A DNA stretch of 64,000 bases from Melampsora larici-populina 98AG31. Its lineage: Eukaryota > Basidiomycota > Pucciniomycetes > Pucciniales > Melampsoraceae. Positions 1 to 11,025 of this stretch are shown piece by piece. The stretch's first letter is position 1; each line of letters begins with the position of its first letter. The position numbers were made by a program, and so were the translations under genes. The DNA lies in assembly GCF_000204055.1 (NCBI RefSeq), contig NW_006768767.1:3133352-3197351 (forward strand), written 5' to 3'. Under the pieces are notes generated by a model. The model did not search any database and had not been told where the DNA came from. It was given only the letters and a program-made list of their open reading frames with translations.

Positions 1-352
1 TTCATACATAACACTGACAGGTCACACCAGCTCGATACAAAACAATATAAATAACTTGTGTAACTTACACCTTCATCATCTTCTTCAAGCCCCGAGTACT
101 TGGCAAAAGTTTTTATTTTATCAAAGCTTTACTGGGCTGATTGGACTGGCCATCTATTGATGTTTTTATAAGATCAATTCACTCGGATTAGAAATCTAGA
201 TTTTTCATGTTGCCAAGTCTCGATTAGATATTCAGAAACTGACTTGCCTATAGCCTTGTGTGAAGCGTTTGTACCCGACATCTGTAGACGCACGTATAGA
301 GATATTACAGTGAGTATACCTTCGCTGAATGGACCTTGTAGGCTCCTGGATA

Positions 353-2525
353 CTAACGTTTTGTAATAAAGTCATCTAATGTGGCCGGTCCACGAGAGCC
401 GTACTCGTAAGACTCTGGTTTCGGCTTTTGTTCTGGGAAACATATATACCGATTAGTCTATTGGTGCAGTTTCAAAGCAGCTGATCATCAAAGGTAAACG
501 AAGGGAACAAACCATCGATGTAATGCAGTAGCGGCCTGTGTTGGTCCCAAAGGAGTCAGCTCGAGCTGAATAACAACATCCCAACACAATGGAAAGCAGA
601 CTCACGTGAAGATTTTCCAAGCAATGTCCAACTCATCATCTCTTACAAAGTTTGATCGATCTCCCTTGATAGCATCTAAGATCAAAGCCTCATACCTAAA
701 AGCAAAAGGGAATCAAGTTTAATTTGATGAAGCTTCATAAACCGATCCAAAGAAAATTGCTCACGCCTCGGGAATCTTCAGGTCACTGAACCTCCGCTTG
801 TAAGTCAAATCCATCTCCGTGGGTACCGTTTTCATGGCTAGACCTGGTGCTTTGGCATTCATCTTCATATAAACTGCCTCGCCAGGTTGGACTCGAATCA
901 CCAATTCGTTCCGTGCAATATCTTTGAAGATACCTTGAGTGACGTCTTTGTATCTGTATTAGGTTTAGAAATCTCATGGTCAGCTACCAATAAATCAGTA
1001 ACCGGCAGATTATGGTCGCAAATTCCACTCAAGATGAACCAGCGGGAAGTAACCTAACTGGATTCGGATTTCAGTCTTTTGTTCATTCAAAGCTTTCCCA
1101 GCCCTCAACACGAATGGAACGCCCTCCCAACGTGGAGAGTTGATGTAAAGGACCAAGGCTGCGAATGTAGGACAGATAGAACCTTTGGGAACGGTATCAT
1201 CATCCAAATATCCTGGTTTATCACCCGATGCTACATATTGACCTAAGAGTGAATGTTCCTTGAGGATTGGAGGAATGAACCGAAGCACTTTGACTTTCTC
1301 GTCACGGATATCTTCAGCTGAGAAGGAAACAGGTCTTTCCATTGTCAAAAGTGACAAGACCTGAAGTAAATCTGGAAAAGTACTTGGTGATGGTCAATAT
1401 TGAACTTAAATCCGTGTGTGGCAAAAAAGTTTTTTTGATTTATGGAATTGACTCACGATTTTGCATGACATCTCGGATAATTCCAAATTCATCAAAATAA
1501 CCACCACGTCCTTCAGTTCCAAAAGGTTCCTTGAAGGTGATCTGGACATTGGAGATGAGACTCTTGTTGAAGGATGCATCTAGGATGACATTTCCGAAAC
1601 GAAGCACGAGAAGGTTCTTGACCATCTCCTTTCCTAGATAATGATCGATTCTAAAGGTCTGGAATTCAGTGACAGAACATCATCAGATCGGTGCAAGTAA
1701 GTTACTAGTCATCTAAAAAGGTGACAAGGATGATCTGGAGCGTACCTCCTCTTCCTTCCAAAGCGCTTTTAGTTTCCCCATCATATCCCGACTGGTGGGC
1801 AGGTCCATTCCAAATGGTTTTTCCACTACAATTCGATTCACACCTGTAGTCGAGTACTACAAGCCAAGGGTCAGACCACCTCACTTGATGAATCCAATGA
1901 ATGAACCAACCCACATTATTCTCTTTAAGTCCTTTTGCCACATCAGTAAACACACTAGGAGGTAAAGCCATATAAAAGATCCGATTTCGTTTATCACCCT
2001 TGAAATCCTTTTCTTTTTCATTGATTGCCACTTCTAAAGCTTTAAAACTTTCAGTTTCATTGTATTGTCCAGAAACATAAGAACAGATTTCCAAGAATGA
2101 ATCGAGTTTTTGTTTCATCGCAGGAATTGGAACTTTGATGTGTTGAGTGACTCGATCATGGAAATCTTTTTCTTCCATCTTAGTACGAGCATAACCAATG
2201 ATACGAGTACCTTCGGGTAAGAAACCATTGAAGAAAAGACCAAAGAGTGCAGGGAAAGTCTAAAGTCAAGATAGAAAGTAAGAGTCAGCTTTTAAAAGTT
2301 AAGGATTCGAGCTATGGGCTTGATTTAGGCGGAAAGTGAAAGATTGAACTTGACAGGATAAAGTAGATGATGAAATCACAAAAGTAAAGAAAGAAGAATA
2401 GAAGAAATCAAGTGATTTACTTTCTTCTTAGCTAAATCACCCGAAGCACCGAGAACGACGATGATGGTATTATTGACGAGTTCAGTTGAGCTTGATCCAC
2501 CAGATGAAGGGATATCTGAAGCCAT
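353..2525 (-). CDS. ZWF1: Glucose-6-phosphate 1-dehydrogenase
   Basis: Cytosolic enzyme oxidising glucose-6-phosphate to 6-phosphogluconolactone with NADP+, the first step of the oxidative pentose phosphate pathway. Read on the minus strand from the ATG at 2525 ([10 protein letters not shown]). The Rossmann motif [13 protein letters not shown] is near 2430-2465 and the active-site signature RIDHYLGKE near 1630-1655. Internal blocks such as [11 protein letters not shown] and [18 protein letters not shown] follow, and the tail [15 protein letters not shown] ends at TAG 355-353. The gene is cut by many short GT-AG introns. The last one joins IDE to QKPKPES in phase (donor GTTTGT, acceptor CCCAG). 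Every block is in frame across introns with no premature stop, so the gene appears functional. An in-frame extension upstream to 2717 lacks family similarity, so the 2525 start was preferred. Confidence 0.96.
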
Positions 2526-3351
2526 TTGATCGGATTGTGTGATTTGAATCGAAAGTTGAAGTTGATAGTTGAGGTAGTGGTTGAGGTAGTGATAGTGGTA
2601 ATGGTGGTGGTTGTGTACTAAAATGATGACGATCGATGACCCAGCAATACAAGCTGAAACTGGTTGCTGCAGTCTCACTGGTAAGTTTGGTATGTAAACT
2701 TTAAATCCAAAATACACTCGATCACTCTTTCGTCATCATCATGATCGATTGAATTTTAATGCTAAAACTCACAATCAGTTCTGTATCAGAGACCATGAGA
2801 CCTTCCTACAAATCCGATCATCATTCCTTACATTATCAATTCTTCTTATCCCTCATTATTCATCATTCACTACATCAAACAAATCTCTGGTCTATTATAT
2901 TCCCAAAGAAATATCATTCAGAATCACTCGATACATTCTCAACTCCTAATTTATCACAGTCCTTTACTTTCATTTCATCCCTATCCACCGGCTATAATCT
3001 TATTGACAATGAAAGCTTAGCCAATCAGATCTGATATTCACCAAAATGGGGAATAAATTTATACATTGGGGTAAATCTGACTATTTAACGCCAGATTCGC
3101 AGTTAATCAATCAATAGATTGTTGTGCTGTAAGCATATTTCGTCTTCATCATCTTGAATACAAGATGTTCTTGGTTTTTTGTTGACTATCTACTCTTCAA
3201 ACATGAAGGATTTCAAATGTTAAAAGGAAATATCATCATCAACGCCAGGAATGGCAATGACTTTCGGATCAAGTCTGCCAAACCTTGACAAGTTGTAATC
3301 TATTGGTATAGACAGAAGCTTCAACAACGCAAGAGATTCAATGGATTTCCT
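2526..3351. other. Intergenic region upstream of G6PDH
   Basis: Serves as the probable G6PDH promoter and 5' leader (minus strand), rich in pyrimidine/purine runs and CAT/ATG-rich simple sequence near 2575-2620. Short plus-strand ORFs here (2749-3034) are low-complexity and resemble no family. I see no RNA gene. Confidence 0.5.
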
Positions 3352-3359
3352 TTGTGAAG
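3352..3359. repeat. Left 8-bp target-site duplication
   Basis: TTGTGAAG lies directly before the terminal CACCAC of the left inverted repeat. The same eight bases follow the right inverted repeat at 9268-9275. Confidence 0.88.
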
Positions 3360-3600
3360 CACCACCATCTATTGTATCTCACCTATACAAACAGTCTTAA
3401 AACTGCATTTCCTGACTGTACATAGATCCTATTCCCTTCATCTCAAATCCACTCGAATCCTTCTTACATATCAACCAATTTACATACACATGTACCTTGG
3501 TTTTTGAAAACTCCAAGTCCATACGTGATAACCTCAGGCACGCATGGAAAAACCACGCTCCACCGCACCATCAGCCGCAGATCACGCCTTGATCCAGAAA
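3360..3600 (+). repeat. Left terminal inverted repeat, 241 bp
   Basis: Begins CACCACCATCTATTGTATCT and matches the reverse complement of 9027-9267 over its whole length. By eye there are about three differences, all transitions. Similarity ends sharply at both borders. An ATG with a short ORF lies inside at 3544. Confidence 0.93.
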
Positions 3601-3736
3601 ACAGTTGCTCAACTCCCTAAGTCCGCTGAATTCAGTTCCCCATCACTATACATACAAACTCAATCGATCAGAACTCAATCCATCAAAACTACCCAAACTC
3701 AGAGCATCACATCCACTCAACCTAGAATACTCAAAA

Positions 3737-5287
3737 ATGCCAATCACTGGACATCCCGTACATCCCACCGGCACTCAGATTGTAGCTAACTTAGAGCGGC
3801 TTGCTGCTGCTGCCGGAGCAAACGGCCTTCCCACTCCCAGCCACACGCAAAACACGAGTCACCTCACCCAGCGTCCCAGTACTAATACCACTGAAGTGCC
3901 ATCGACAGTTACAGCCAAGCCTCCTCGCAAACGTAACAAGACCAAGGGTAAAAACAAACGCAACAAACGAAAGCGAGGTGACAAAGGCTCCGGCTCCGAA
4001 ACTGAAGACGTGCCGATATTTGACCCAGCCGACTTGAAAAACTCCGACAAGACCGCGCTTCAGCTTCGTTACTTAGCGGAGGAGCATTCCTCATCCGGAA
4101 TGTCGGATGAAATACTCGAGTCTGTACTTGAGTTCCATGAAGAAATGCAAACTTTGATTGCAATCAAAGCCCTCAAACTTGGAACCACCGTCTTGGCCAT
4201 CGAAGCAGTTTTGTAAGAGATCAAATTAGGAGATCAACTCATCTAACTGTTCTATATGTACGTGTTGTACAATACACTGACACTTGTTTCCTGTTAATTA
4301 GTGGAAAGTATATCGGGGTTCGTCGCCCTTCGCGATGGAACCGATTCCTACAAAGTCCGAGAGCCAGGGCGGTATTCAAAGCAGGTGAGTCGAGTATGGG
4401 TCAAATTCAGGAATGTTTACAATGACATCAATTTCATTTCGAATTAGCTTGCGGGGTAGGTAGCGGCGAAGGCATGAGACAACTGAGTGTGGTATGGAAA
4501 AGCATGTCCGAAGTCGAAAAGGAAGTCTATAATGAGGCTACCCAAGAGGCCGATCTGGCCAGTCTTCAAGCTATGGACAAAGACCTGGCAAACCTGGCAG
4601 TTGGCTCTCGCTCTCGAGACCAAATACTACAGTCTGCATCAAACACTGTAATCAATCCTCGAAGTCTCAAAAAATACAAGGATAATGCCAACAGATATCT
4701 AGATGACGTTATGAAACATGTGAGTAGATTTTATCGGCAACTTCCACATGAAGAAAGGTGATGTGACTGAGGCCTCCATTCAACAGTGCGTTCCTGTCGC
4801 CAAATCCAACCACTTCGAGATGATCATTGTAGCTGTTTCAAACCACATATCGGATCATAGCTTCCAGATGACGCGCTCAACGGTAGGAGTCAAGAAGATT
4901 GTCGAGGAGATTTACGCGATCGATGGCGTCAATAAATTCGCAACCGAAGTACAAGCACACTTGGTCGGTCGAAAACCCAGCGAGCTGACTAAATCCCAAT
5001 CAGGTGGGTTTCCATAAGGATTCCATAACGTTGGATTTGTATGTTTACATATCTATTTAACTTATAAATCATTAGAAAATGCACGCAAGTTTCATGCGAG
5101 AGTGGTTGCGTCCCTCTCCACTTATTGTAGTAAGTCCTACAGAGTGATAAACTATAATTTAATAGTCACAACTGATATGTACCTTTATTTAGAGGAGGTG
5201 ACCGGGTTGAAACACTGGCCATGGAGTAATTGTGACGCGACTTTCAAGGAAGCCGGATTCAAATTTGAATTACTCCCTGGCGCCTGA
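3737..5287 (+). CDS. HMG-box-like protein carried by the transposon
   Basis: Six exons fit GT-AG rules and phase: 3737-4212, 4302-4384, 4448-4719, 4787-5003, 5076-5129, 5193-5287 (1,197 nt, 398 residues). The N-terminus is Thr/Pro-rich and then very basic (KRNKTKGKNKRNKRKRG), a likely nuclear signal. It is followed by an HMG-box-like block: PSRWNRFLQSPRARAVF, then MRQLSVVWKSMSEVEKEVYN. HMG boxes bend DNA, so a role in transposition complexes or transcription is plausible but inferred. The C-terminal block (HWPWSNCDATFKEAGF) aligns loosely with the end of the HMG-like protein at 54019-55873. After the TGA at 5285-5287 the same frame stays open for 58 codons, to TGA 5462-5464, with sequence that continues this C-terminal similarity. 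The TGA is therefore probably a CGA-derived nonsense change and the intact ancestor ended at 5464. Confidence 0.78.
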
Positions 5288-5464
5288 TCGACTGCAGAGA
5301 CCTTCAAGTCAAAAAGCAACAACATCAGCTGTGCCAAACTTTTGGCAATCGAAAGCGACCTCGAGAACAACTTGATACAGCTAGTCCTAATCAATCAACC
5401 CACTTCGGCTCCACTCGAAAACACTGAAGATACTACCACTATTACTACCACTGCCAATAACTGA

Positions 5465-6201
5465 GATGAAATTCCAACGCTGCACTTTAATTCCCCCTTC
5501 TAATACCCACAAATACTAATTTGTGATATTGTTTTTATGTTTGGTATCGATTGTCTTTTGTTTTCAATCTCCTTTTCATTTATTTTTTCTCACTCGATAT
5601 GAAATGATATGAGAATTCATGGTTAACACCCGATGTACCTGAGTTACACGCGCTCAATTAAGATTAACATTCTGATTGACCCCACCCCAAAAGACTGAAT
5701 GGTAATAGACCAAAGACCTCGGCAAGGATCATTTACAATAGGATATCAGTTCATATCATAACTACAATCATACCATAAGTTGTAATTGATCCTGTAAGAA
5801 CATCACGGTTGAGATATGACTGGGACTCCACCGAGAGCATGAATGAGAGCAAGTCATTGATGCAATGCAAGCCTTCGATTATACAACGTAAACACAAAGG
5901 TTATCTATTGATAGTCGCTATTGATCAACATACACGTCACCACCAAACGCGTCTTCAAGCGTCCTCAAGGCTTATAAAATTCCGACGATCGGAAAGAAGG
6001 ACATCTCAAGGACTTAAAAGGTGAGAAGTCATTTCGATTTCTCCATCTCCTCATCCCTCCACATCCAAACTTATCTATCATCTTCATCACTCGACTTATC
6101 ATCCACCTTCACTAACTTATCATCCACCGACACTACTTTTACTTCGACTATCTTAGTATAACTTCTGAACTCTCTAGATTTCTACATCTACACATCTCAT
6201 C
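5465..6201. other. Spacer between the two transposon genes
   Basis: Probably holds the 3' end of the HMG-like gene and the promoter/leader of the zinc-knuckle gene. Pyrimidine-rich direct repeats with ACTTATCATCCACC occur near 6090-6130. No other coding sequence is recognised. Confidence 0.5.
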
Positions 6202-6704
6202 ATGTCTTCGTCACCTATTACTTCCAACCACACCGGCATTGATGCTTCCTCCAATCCAATCACCGTAACGCCTGGCACTCCTATTCATATCTCAAATGTT
6301 ACCCTCTCTGCAGAAGCGGCGAAATCGATCTTAGAACTCATCATGTCTACTCGCGGCAGCGCTGAACGTAACCCCGTTTCAATTCCAATTACTGCTCACC
6401 CGAGTGTCAAACAAGGCATTGATCAGTGCATGAACTGTGGTATCTTTGGCCACCGTACATTTCAATGCGCTCATGTCGGACGTACCCCTGAAGGTATTCC
6501 TGAGTGGCGCCGTACCACTAACGGAAAGATTTACAGCGTGAAGGCGCTACTTGGGATGCATCCTTACCAAAAGTGGACTATGGATACGCTATTGGAAGAT
6601 CACTCGAGGTAAGTATTTTTACAAGTTTAAGATTCTTTTGCAATTACCAATACTCATCTACATATGATATATGTAGTCAAAACGTATACGATCATACCCC
6701 ATGA
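6202..6704 (+). CDS. CCHC zinc-knuckle protein
   Basis: Two exons, 6202-6608 and 6677-6704, joined through GTAAGT and TATGTAG in phase; the product is about 144 residues. Near residues 76-89 is a CX2CX4HX4C zinc knuckle (CMNCGIFGHRTFQC), a motif that binds single-stranded nucleic acid in Gag and RNA-processing proteins. The rest is Thr/Ser/Pro-rich with a conserved-looking stretch ending in WTMDTLLEDHS. After the TGA at 6702-6704 the same frame remains open and reaches the next ORF (6720-7158). The two pieces may be one gene cut by a CGA-to-TGA change, or two adjacent genes. The function within the transposon is unknown; a nucleic-acid-binding accessory role is inferred. Confidence 0.6.
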
Positions 6705-6719
6705 ACATCACCCACCCCT

Positions 6720-7158
6720 ATGACGGCCACTACCAAACCTTCAAACAACTTTACAACCGATCTGAAGATGAAGACTCGATCTACTCCACCTTTTGAGACA
6801 CCAGCCGTTGAGACGATTGATTTAAACACTCCGTCACCCACTCCGCGGGCTACCACCTCGAAAACGATTACGTCCTCTCGATCGAAGGGAAAGGAAACTT
6901 TGCACCAAGCATTCAATCCGGTGGTGACCCCATGGAATGATTGGTCCAAGGTCTGGAGTTGGAAACCGTAAGTGAACCATCTTTTGATCGATCTTTTGGT
7001 GTGATCACGTCAATAGGTCATCATCTAACAGCACCCTTTGCTCGTTGTGTAGCAAGCAAAAGTGTCACTGCTGCTGCTGCCATCAGCGAAGCTGTGGCAG
7101 GCAGGAACCATATTCCCGTCACCGTCGGGCGGGCTCTTGTCCTATCGAGGAGTGATTG
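6720..7158 (+). CDS. Cys-rich downstream ORF, probable C-terminal part of the zinc-knuckle gene
   Basis: In the same frame as the preceding exon, 15 bases after its TGA. A Thr/Pro-rich linker (residues MTATTKPSNNFTTD onward) runs to WNDWSKVWSWK. A GTAAGT donor at 6969 can then be joined to CAATAG near 7016. The spliced frame continues through a dense cysteine cluster (CSLCSKQKCHCCCCHQRSCG) to the TGA at 7156-7158. Such a cluster suggests a second metal-binding module. If separate, it starts at ATG 6720. No homologue is recognised. Confidence 0.42.
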
Positions 7159-9026
7159 ATTCAAGAACCACGTCCTCTATTTCTCTCTCGATATTTATTT
7201 ATTGAACCAAGTTTATCAAATGTTACATTAGGTTAGATAGGAGTTAGTGAAGGCGGATAGCAAAACTTATTTTCTTTATCTTTACTTTACACCACGATAC
7301 AAGATGTGGTTTTATTCTTCTGTTTCTCTCAAATCTACGATACACGATGTGGCCGACTGGTTTTCTTTTTATCTCATGCTTTACTCCACGATACACGATG
7401 TGGCCGGAAACCTATATGTTATCTCTGTACTCTACTACGTAGAGTTGTGTTTTGTGTTCCAAGGTTACAATTTTTCCCTTTTGTCTATTGAGTTATGAGA
7501 TATGCCTTTGTAATACATATATATTATATATAGTGAAGATGATACACGATACTACACAAAGATGAATGAAAAGAATGAAATATGATACACAATACTACCC
7601 AAAGATGAAAGATAGGATGGAAAATCATTTTCGAGAGGGAAGATGACGAGATACCCAAAAAAGTGATTAATGAATCATGTTCCCCGTACAGAGAAGTATA
7701 TAAGTCAACGTAACAACATCGAATTTCGCTCTTGTTGGTAGACTTGGGGTATGTTTTGTACCTCAGCGGGAAGGATTACCTCGAAAAACATGTTAAAAAA
7801 TGATTTTCGAAGGTGAAGAAGAGGAGCTACCAAAAAAAATCATTGATGAAAAATGTTCGGAATACAAAGAACCACCAAAGTCAACGTAAAAACATCAAAT
7901 TTCCTTTTGCATCATAGACTTTGTGTATGTTTTGTCTCTGTGTGAGTCGAAAAAACGTGACCTTGAGGTTTCAAAGTGTATTTTGAAGCTGAAGATGACA
8001 CGCTGAGCCAAAAAGTTGATAATGAAAAATGTGCGCAAGATAGAGAAGCATATTAGTCAACGTGAAATCATCAAATTTGCGAGATGTGTACGCACTTTGT
8101 GAGACGTTTCTACCTTACCACAAGCAATAAACCTACAAATATTAACATGAAGTCGTTTTTCGAAGCTGAAGATGACGAGATTTGGCCAAAGTGCATTAAT
8201 GAAAAATGACCGGGATCCCAATTAGTACCTAAACTCACATGGAAACCAAGAAATTGTGCTTTCTTGGTTATGTTTAAGGCGAAGATGTGTCCATTTTGTC
8301 ATCGAAATCGAAGGAATGAGTTTTCTGGTAAATCTTGCACAACACTCGTTATGGATATCTGATAGAACTTGAGCACAAAGAAGCATAGAAACTATCTGAA
8401 TTGCACAAAATAGCAGTTTGCACGTGACTTTTTGTGCTTCTTCGTATTGCGGTTATTTTTCATTAATAACTTTTTTTCATAACTCGTCATCTTCAATGTC
8501 GAAACCCACTTTGCATCCAAAAATTCGTGTATTACCTTCACATTCAGGTATAAAAATCACACAAAGGTATCGTAGAACTCGCTTATTTGATGTTTGTTCG
8601 TGGACAAAGATGCTTCACTGTACGGTGGACATTTTTCATTAGTGGAATTTTACCATATCTCCTCATCTTCACCTTCGAAAAACACTTTCGATCATGATTC
8701 TCGAGGTATTCCTTCCTGCTGAGGTACAAAACATACACCCAGTCTGTGGAAATGCGTCAACAGGTATGTTTGTACGTTGACTTGTATACTTATCTGTACG
8801 GTGGGCATTTCTCATTAATGGTTTTTTCCCTTAACTCCTCATCTTCACCTTCGAAAACCACTTTCGGTCATGATTTTCGAGTTAGATCTTCCACCTGAGG
8901 TACAAATGTTACACCAGGTCTACGAAAATGGGTCAAAAAAGATGTTTGTACGTTGACTTACATACTTATCTGTACGGTGAACTAGTTTCATTAATCTTTT
9001 TTTTTGTATCTTTCTGTGTTGTGTGA
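7159..9026. repeat. Non-coding right arm with about 176-bp repeats in opposed orientation
   Basis: The core AAGTCAACGT (or close variants) recurs at 7703, 7878 and 8054. Its complement ACGTTGACTT recurs at 8774 and 8950, with a degenerate copy near 8598, so the period is 175-176 bp in each orientation. Surrounding text such as GAAGATGACGAG and its complement CTCCTCATCTTCACCTTCG repeats as well. The two sets face each other around 8.2-8.6 kb. A shorter direct repeat (ACGATACACGATGTGGCCG) occurs near 7337 and 7388. No gene is seen. Subterminal arrays of this kind often bind transposase, but that is inference. Confidence 0.75.
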
Positions 9027-9267
9027 TTTCTGGATCAAGGCGTGATCTGCGGCTGATGGTGCGGTGGAGCGTGGTTTTTCCATGCGTGCCTGAGGTTACC
9101 ACGTATGGACTTGGAGTTTTCAAAAACCAAGGTACATGTGTATGTAAATTGGTTGATATGTAAGAAGGATTCGAGTGGATTTGAGATGAAAGGAATAGGA
9201 TCTATGTACAGTCAGGAAATGCAGTTTTAAGACTGTTTGTATAGGTGAGATACAATAGATAGTGGTG
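9027..9267 (-). repeat. Right terminal inverted repeat, 241 bp
   Basis: Inverted copy of 3360-3600. It ends ...ATAGTGGTG at 9267, directly followed by the second TTGTGAAG (9268-9275). Confidence 0.93.
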
Positions 9268-9275
9268 TTGTGAAG
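9268..9275. repeat. Right 8-bp target-site duplication
   Basis: TTGTGAAG, identical to 3352-3359. Confidence 0.88.
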
Positions 9276-11025
9276 AAATTAATTATATCATGATATAGAA
9301 AAATCAAAAAGAAGAATCAGCTTTTTGGAGAGCATGTCAAAGGAACTAGAGAGACATCAGGTAATCCTATCAATAAGATTGACAACGAGATTTTCCCAAC
9401 AGGAAAGGTCATTGTCACCTAAACAGACGCACCCCTGCTAGACATTTTTGTTTTCCACTCATTTGTGCATTTTGGAATAAGTCAATCTGTTTCCTTTTCC
9501 TCAACAGACATGCACTTCCAGGCTGGGTGGAGTGGGTTTACTCTAGGACCCAATTCAGACCAGAAGCTCTGATGGAACTTGTAGCAATGTAATAGAAAAA
9601 AGATTGTTCAGGTACAGCCGTTGTAAGATCTATGGGTAGATTTTGCGATCGTTGTGTTGTCGCCGGATTTAACGTAAAAGTCAAGAACTCGAAAAAACCC
9701 TTCTGAGATTGATAACTTTACTGCCCATTGGTCCAATCTAGCACAAAGACAATTGAGTTAGTCTGAGAGTGTCATGATTTCGAGGTTTTTGACTTCAGAA
9801 GTTGAATCTGACGACAACCAAACTTTTCAAAAATCTGCCGATAGATCTTACAACGGCTGTAATAAAAATCCCCCCATGTGGCAAATGCTCATACAAAAGT
9901 GTTTGAAAAGACTGACTTGTGGGCCAGCTACTACAGGTCCCGCATGTGAGAAGATATGTCCATGTGCAACCTGTACTTGCTAAATATTACAAACACATAT
10001 GCATGAAAAAGGTCCGTGAAGGTCTGCAGGGAACTTTTAACAAATCCCTTGAAGTGCCCGGCAAGAAAGCGGAAATTGATTCTATAGTTGTGAGAAAGAA
10101 TAATTTTAATGTTGAGCAGTAAGAGACACGGTTTTTGTAACAATATCAAGCAATGGGCCCTCAGTACTCTTGACTTGATCAGTACTTTGAAGAAACCTAT
10201 GTATTGCCAGTTAGGTGATACCTGGATAGGTTTCCCAGAGGAAAGCATTGGGGCAATTTATAAGGCGGTGCACCGGCTGGACATAGCTGGCGTTGGCCAG
10301 GATGCCAGGCTAAGCATCTAGGATATAGATGGCCAGAACTTGAAGCGGACTTGACCATTTTCAGGCTGTGCAGGGCATTCTGTGATCATGAACTATCCTG
10401 TGGTATGGAGACAATTCCTGTGGATGTCCTTGAGTTTTATAAACTTCTACAACTTATCGTATTTGCTGCCATGTATTTGCTCGGTGTTTCCTCATTTTTA
10501 TACAACTCTGCTTCAAACCAACAGGAAGAGGATGTGACTTATCTGGTGTTACGCTCCTTGATCCTCAAAATCACAGGTCAATTGGAGTCGAGTATCGGTG
10601 TTATATTGGTCGATGGTCTTGGCCTCCGAGTCCCATGTCCACAAAAGCCTTTGATTAAATCCACTCTTTGAATGGATGAATGACGAATGGACGAAAAGGT
10701 GAGCGGGGATATATAGTTAATTTGAATAGCAAGATGAAATCTCCAAATTGGTGCTAGCAATTTGAGTACTTAAGAGGCGAGAAGTGTATAACCGAGAACT
10801 CTCATCGATCACTCTTGCTCAATTGGATTTGGTACACCATAAATAACTCTTCGTTCTTTCGTTCTTTGACTTCTTTATTCGATTTTCATCTTCATCCAAT
10901 CGTCATCAGTCTCAAAGCCATTCAGTGCTGGCCTCTTTATCGTCATTTCTTTGTTGACAAACAGTTCCGACTCGGCTTCCTTCAAATCAAAACCGCCTTT
11001 CTGTCACATAATCTGATTGTGAAAC
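9276..11025. other. Unassigned region between transposon and kinase gene
   Basis: Scattered ORFs (9774-9983, 10109-10321, 10351-10671) show no recognisable motif and cannot be joined into a convincing gene; they may be remnants of an old element. The last 300 bases contain pyrimidine-rich sequence that probably forms the promoter and leader of the kinase gene. Confidence 0.45.
9612..9862. repeat. Imperfect inverted repeat (foldback)
   Basis: ACAGCCGTTGTAAGATCTAT at 9612 is repeated in inverse orientation ending at 9862. Weaker complementarity continues inward for about 80 bases (TTGTGTTGTCGCCGGATT against its inverse near 9800). It could be a small foldback element; no target duplication was identified. 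Confidence 0.6.

Larger units (their letters stand above)
3360..9267. mobile_element. Complete DNA transposon with 241-bp TIRs and 8-bp TSD, no transposase
   Basis: A 5,908-bp unit bounded by near-perfect inverted repeats (3360-3600 and 9027-9267), flanked by the 8-bp duplication TTGTGAAG. It carries an HMG-box-like gene (3737-5287), a zinc-knuckle gene with a Cys-rich downstream ORF (6202-7158) and an array of diverged repeats (7.6-9.0 kb). No DDE, KDZ or other transposase is present, so it would depend on an enzyme supplied in trans. The 8-bp duplication fits hAT, P or KDZ elements. The HMG-box-like protein is related to one inside the KDZ element at 41.7-56.3 kb, and both elements begin with CACC, so I favour a KDZ-related element. 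Two in-frame TGA codons suggest it is ageing. Confidence 0.85.

Noticed and set aside
3544..3789. ORF starting inside the left TIR
   Set aside because: It overlaps the HMG-like gene in a different frame and is partly TIR-derived; the frame with conserved blocks starts at 3737.
9774..10671. Chain of small ORFs as a gene
   Set aside because: No phase-consistent splice sites join them and none shows a recognisable motif.
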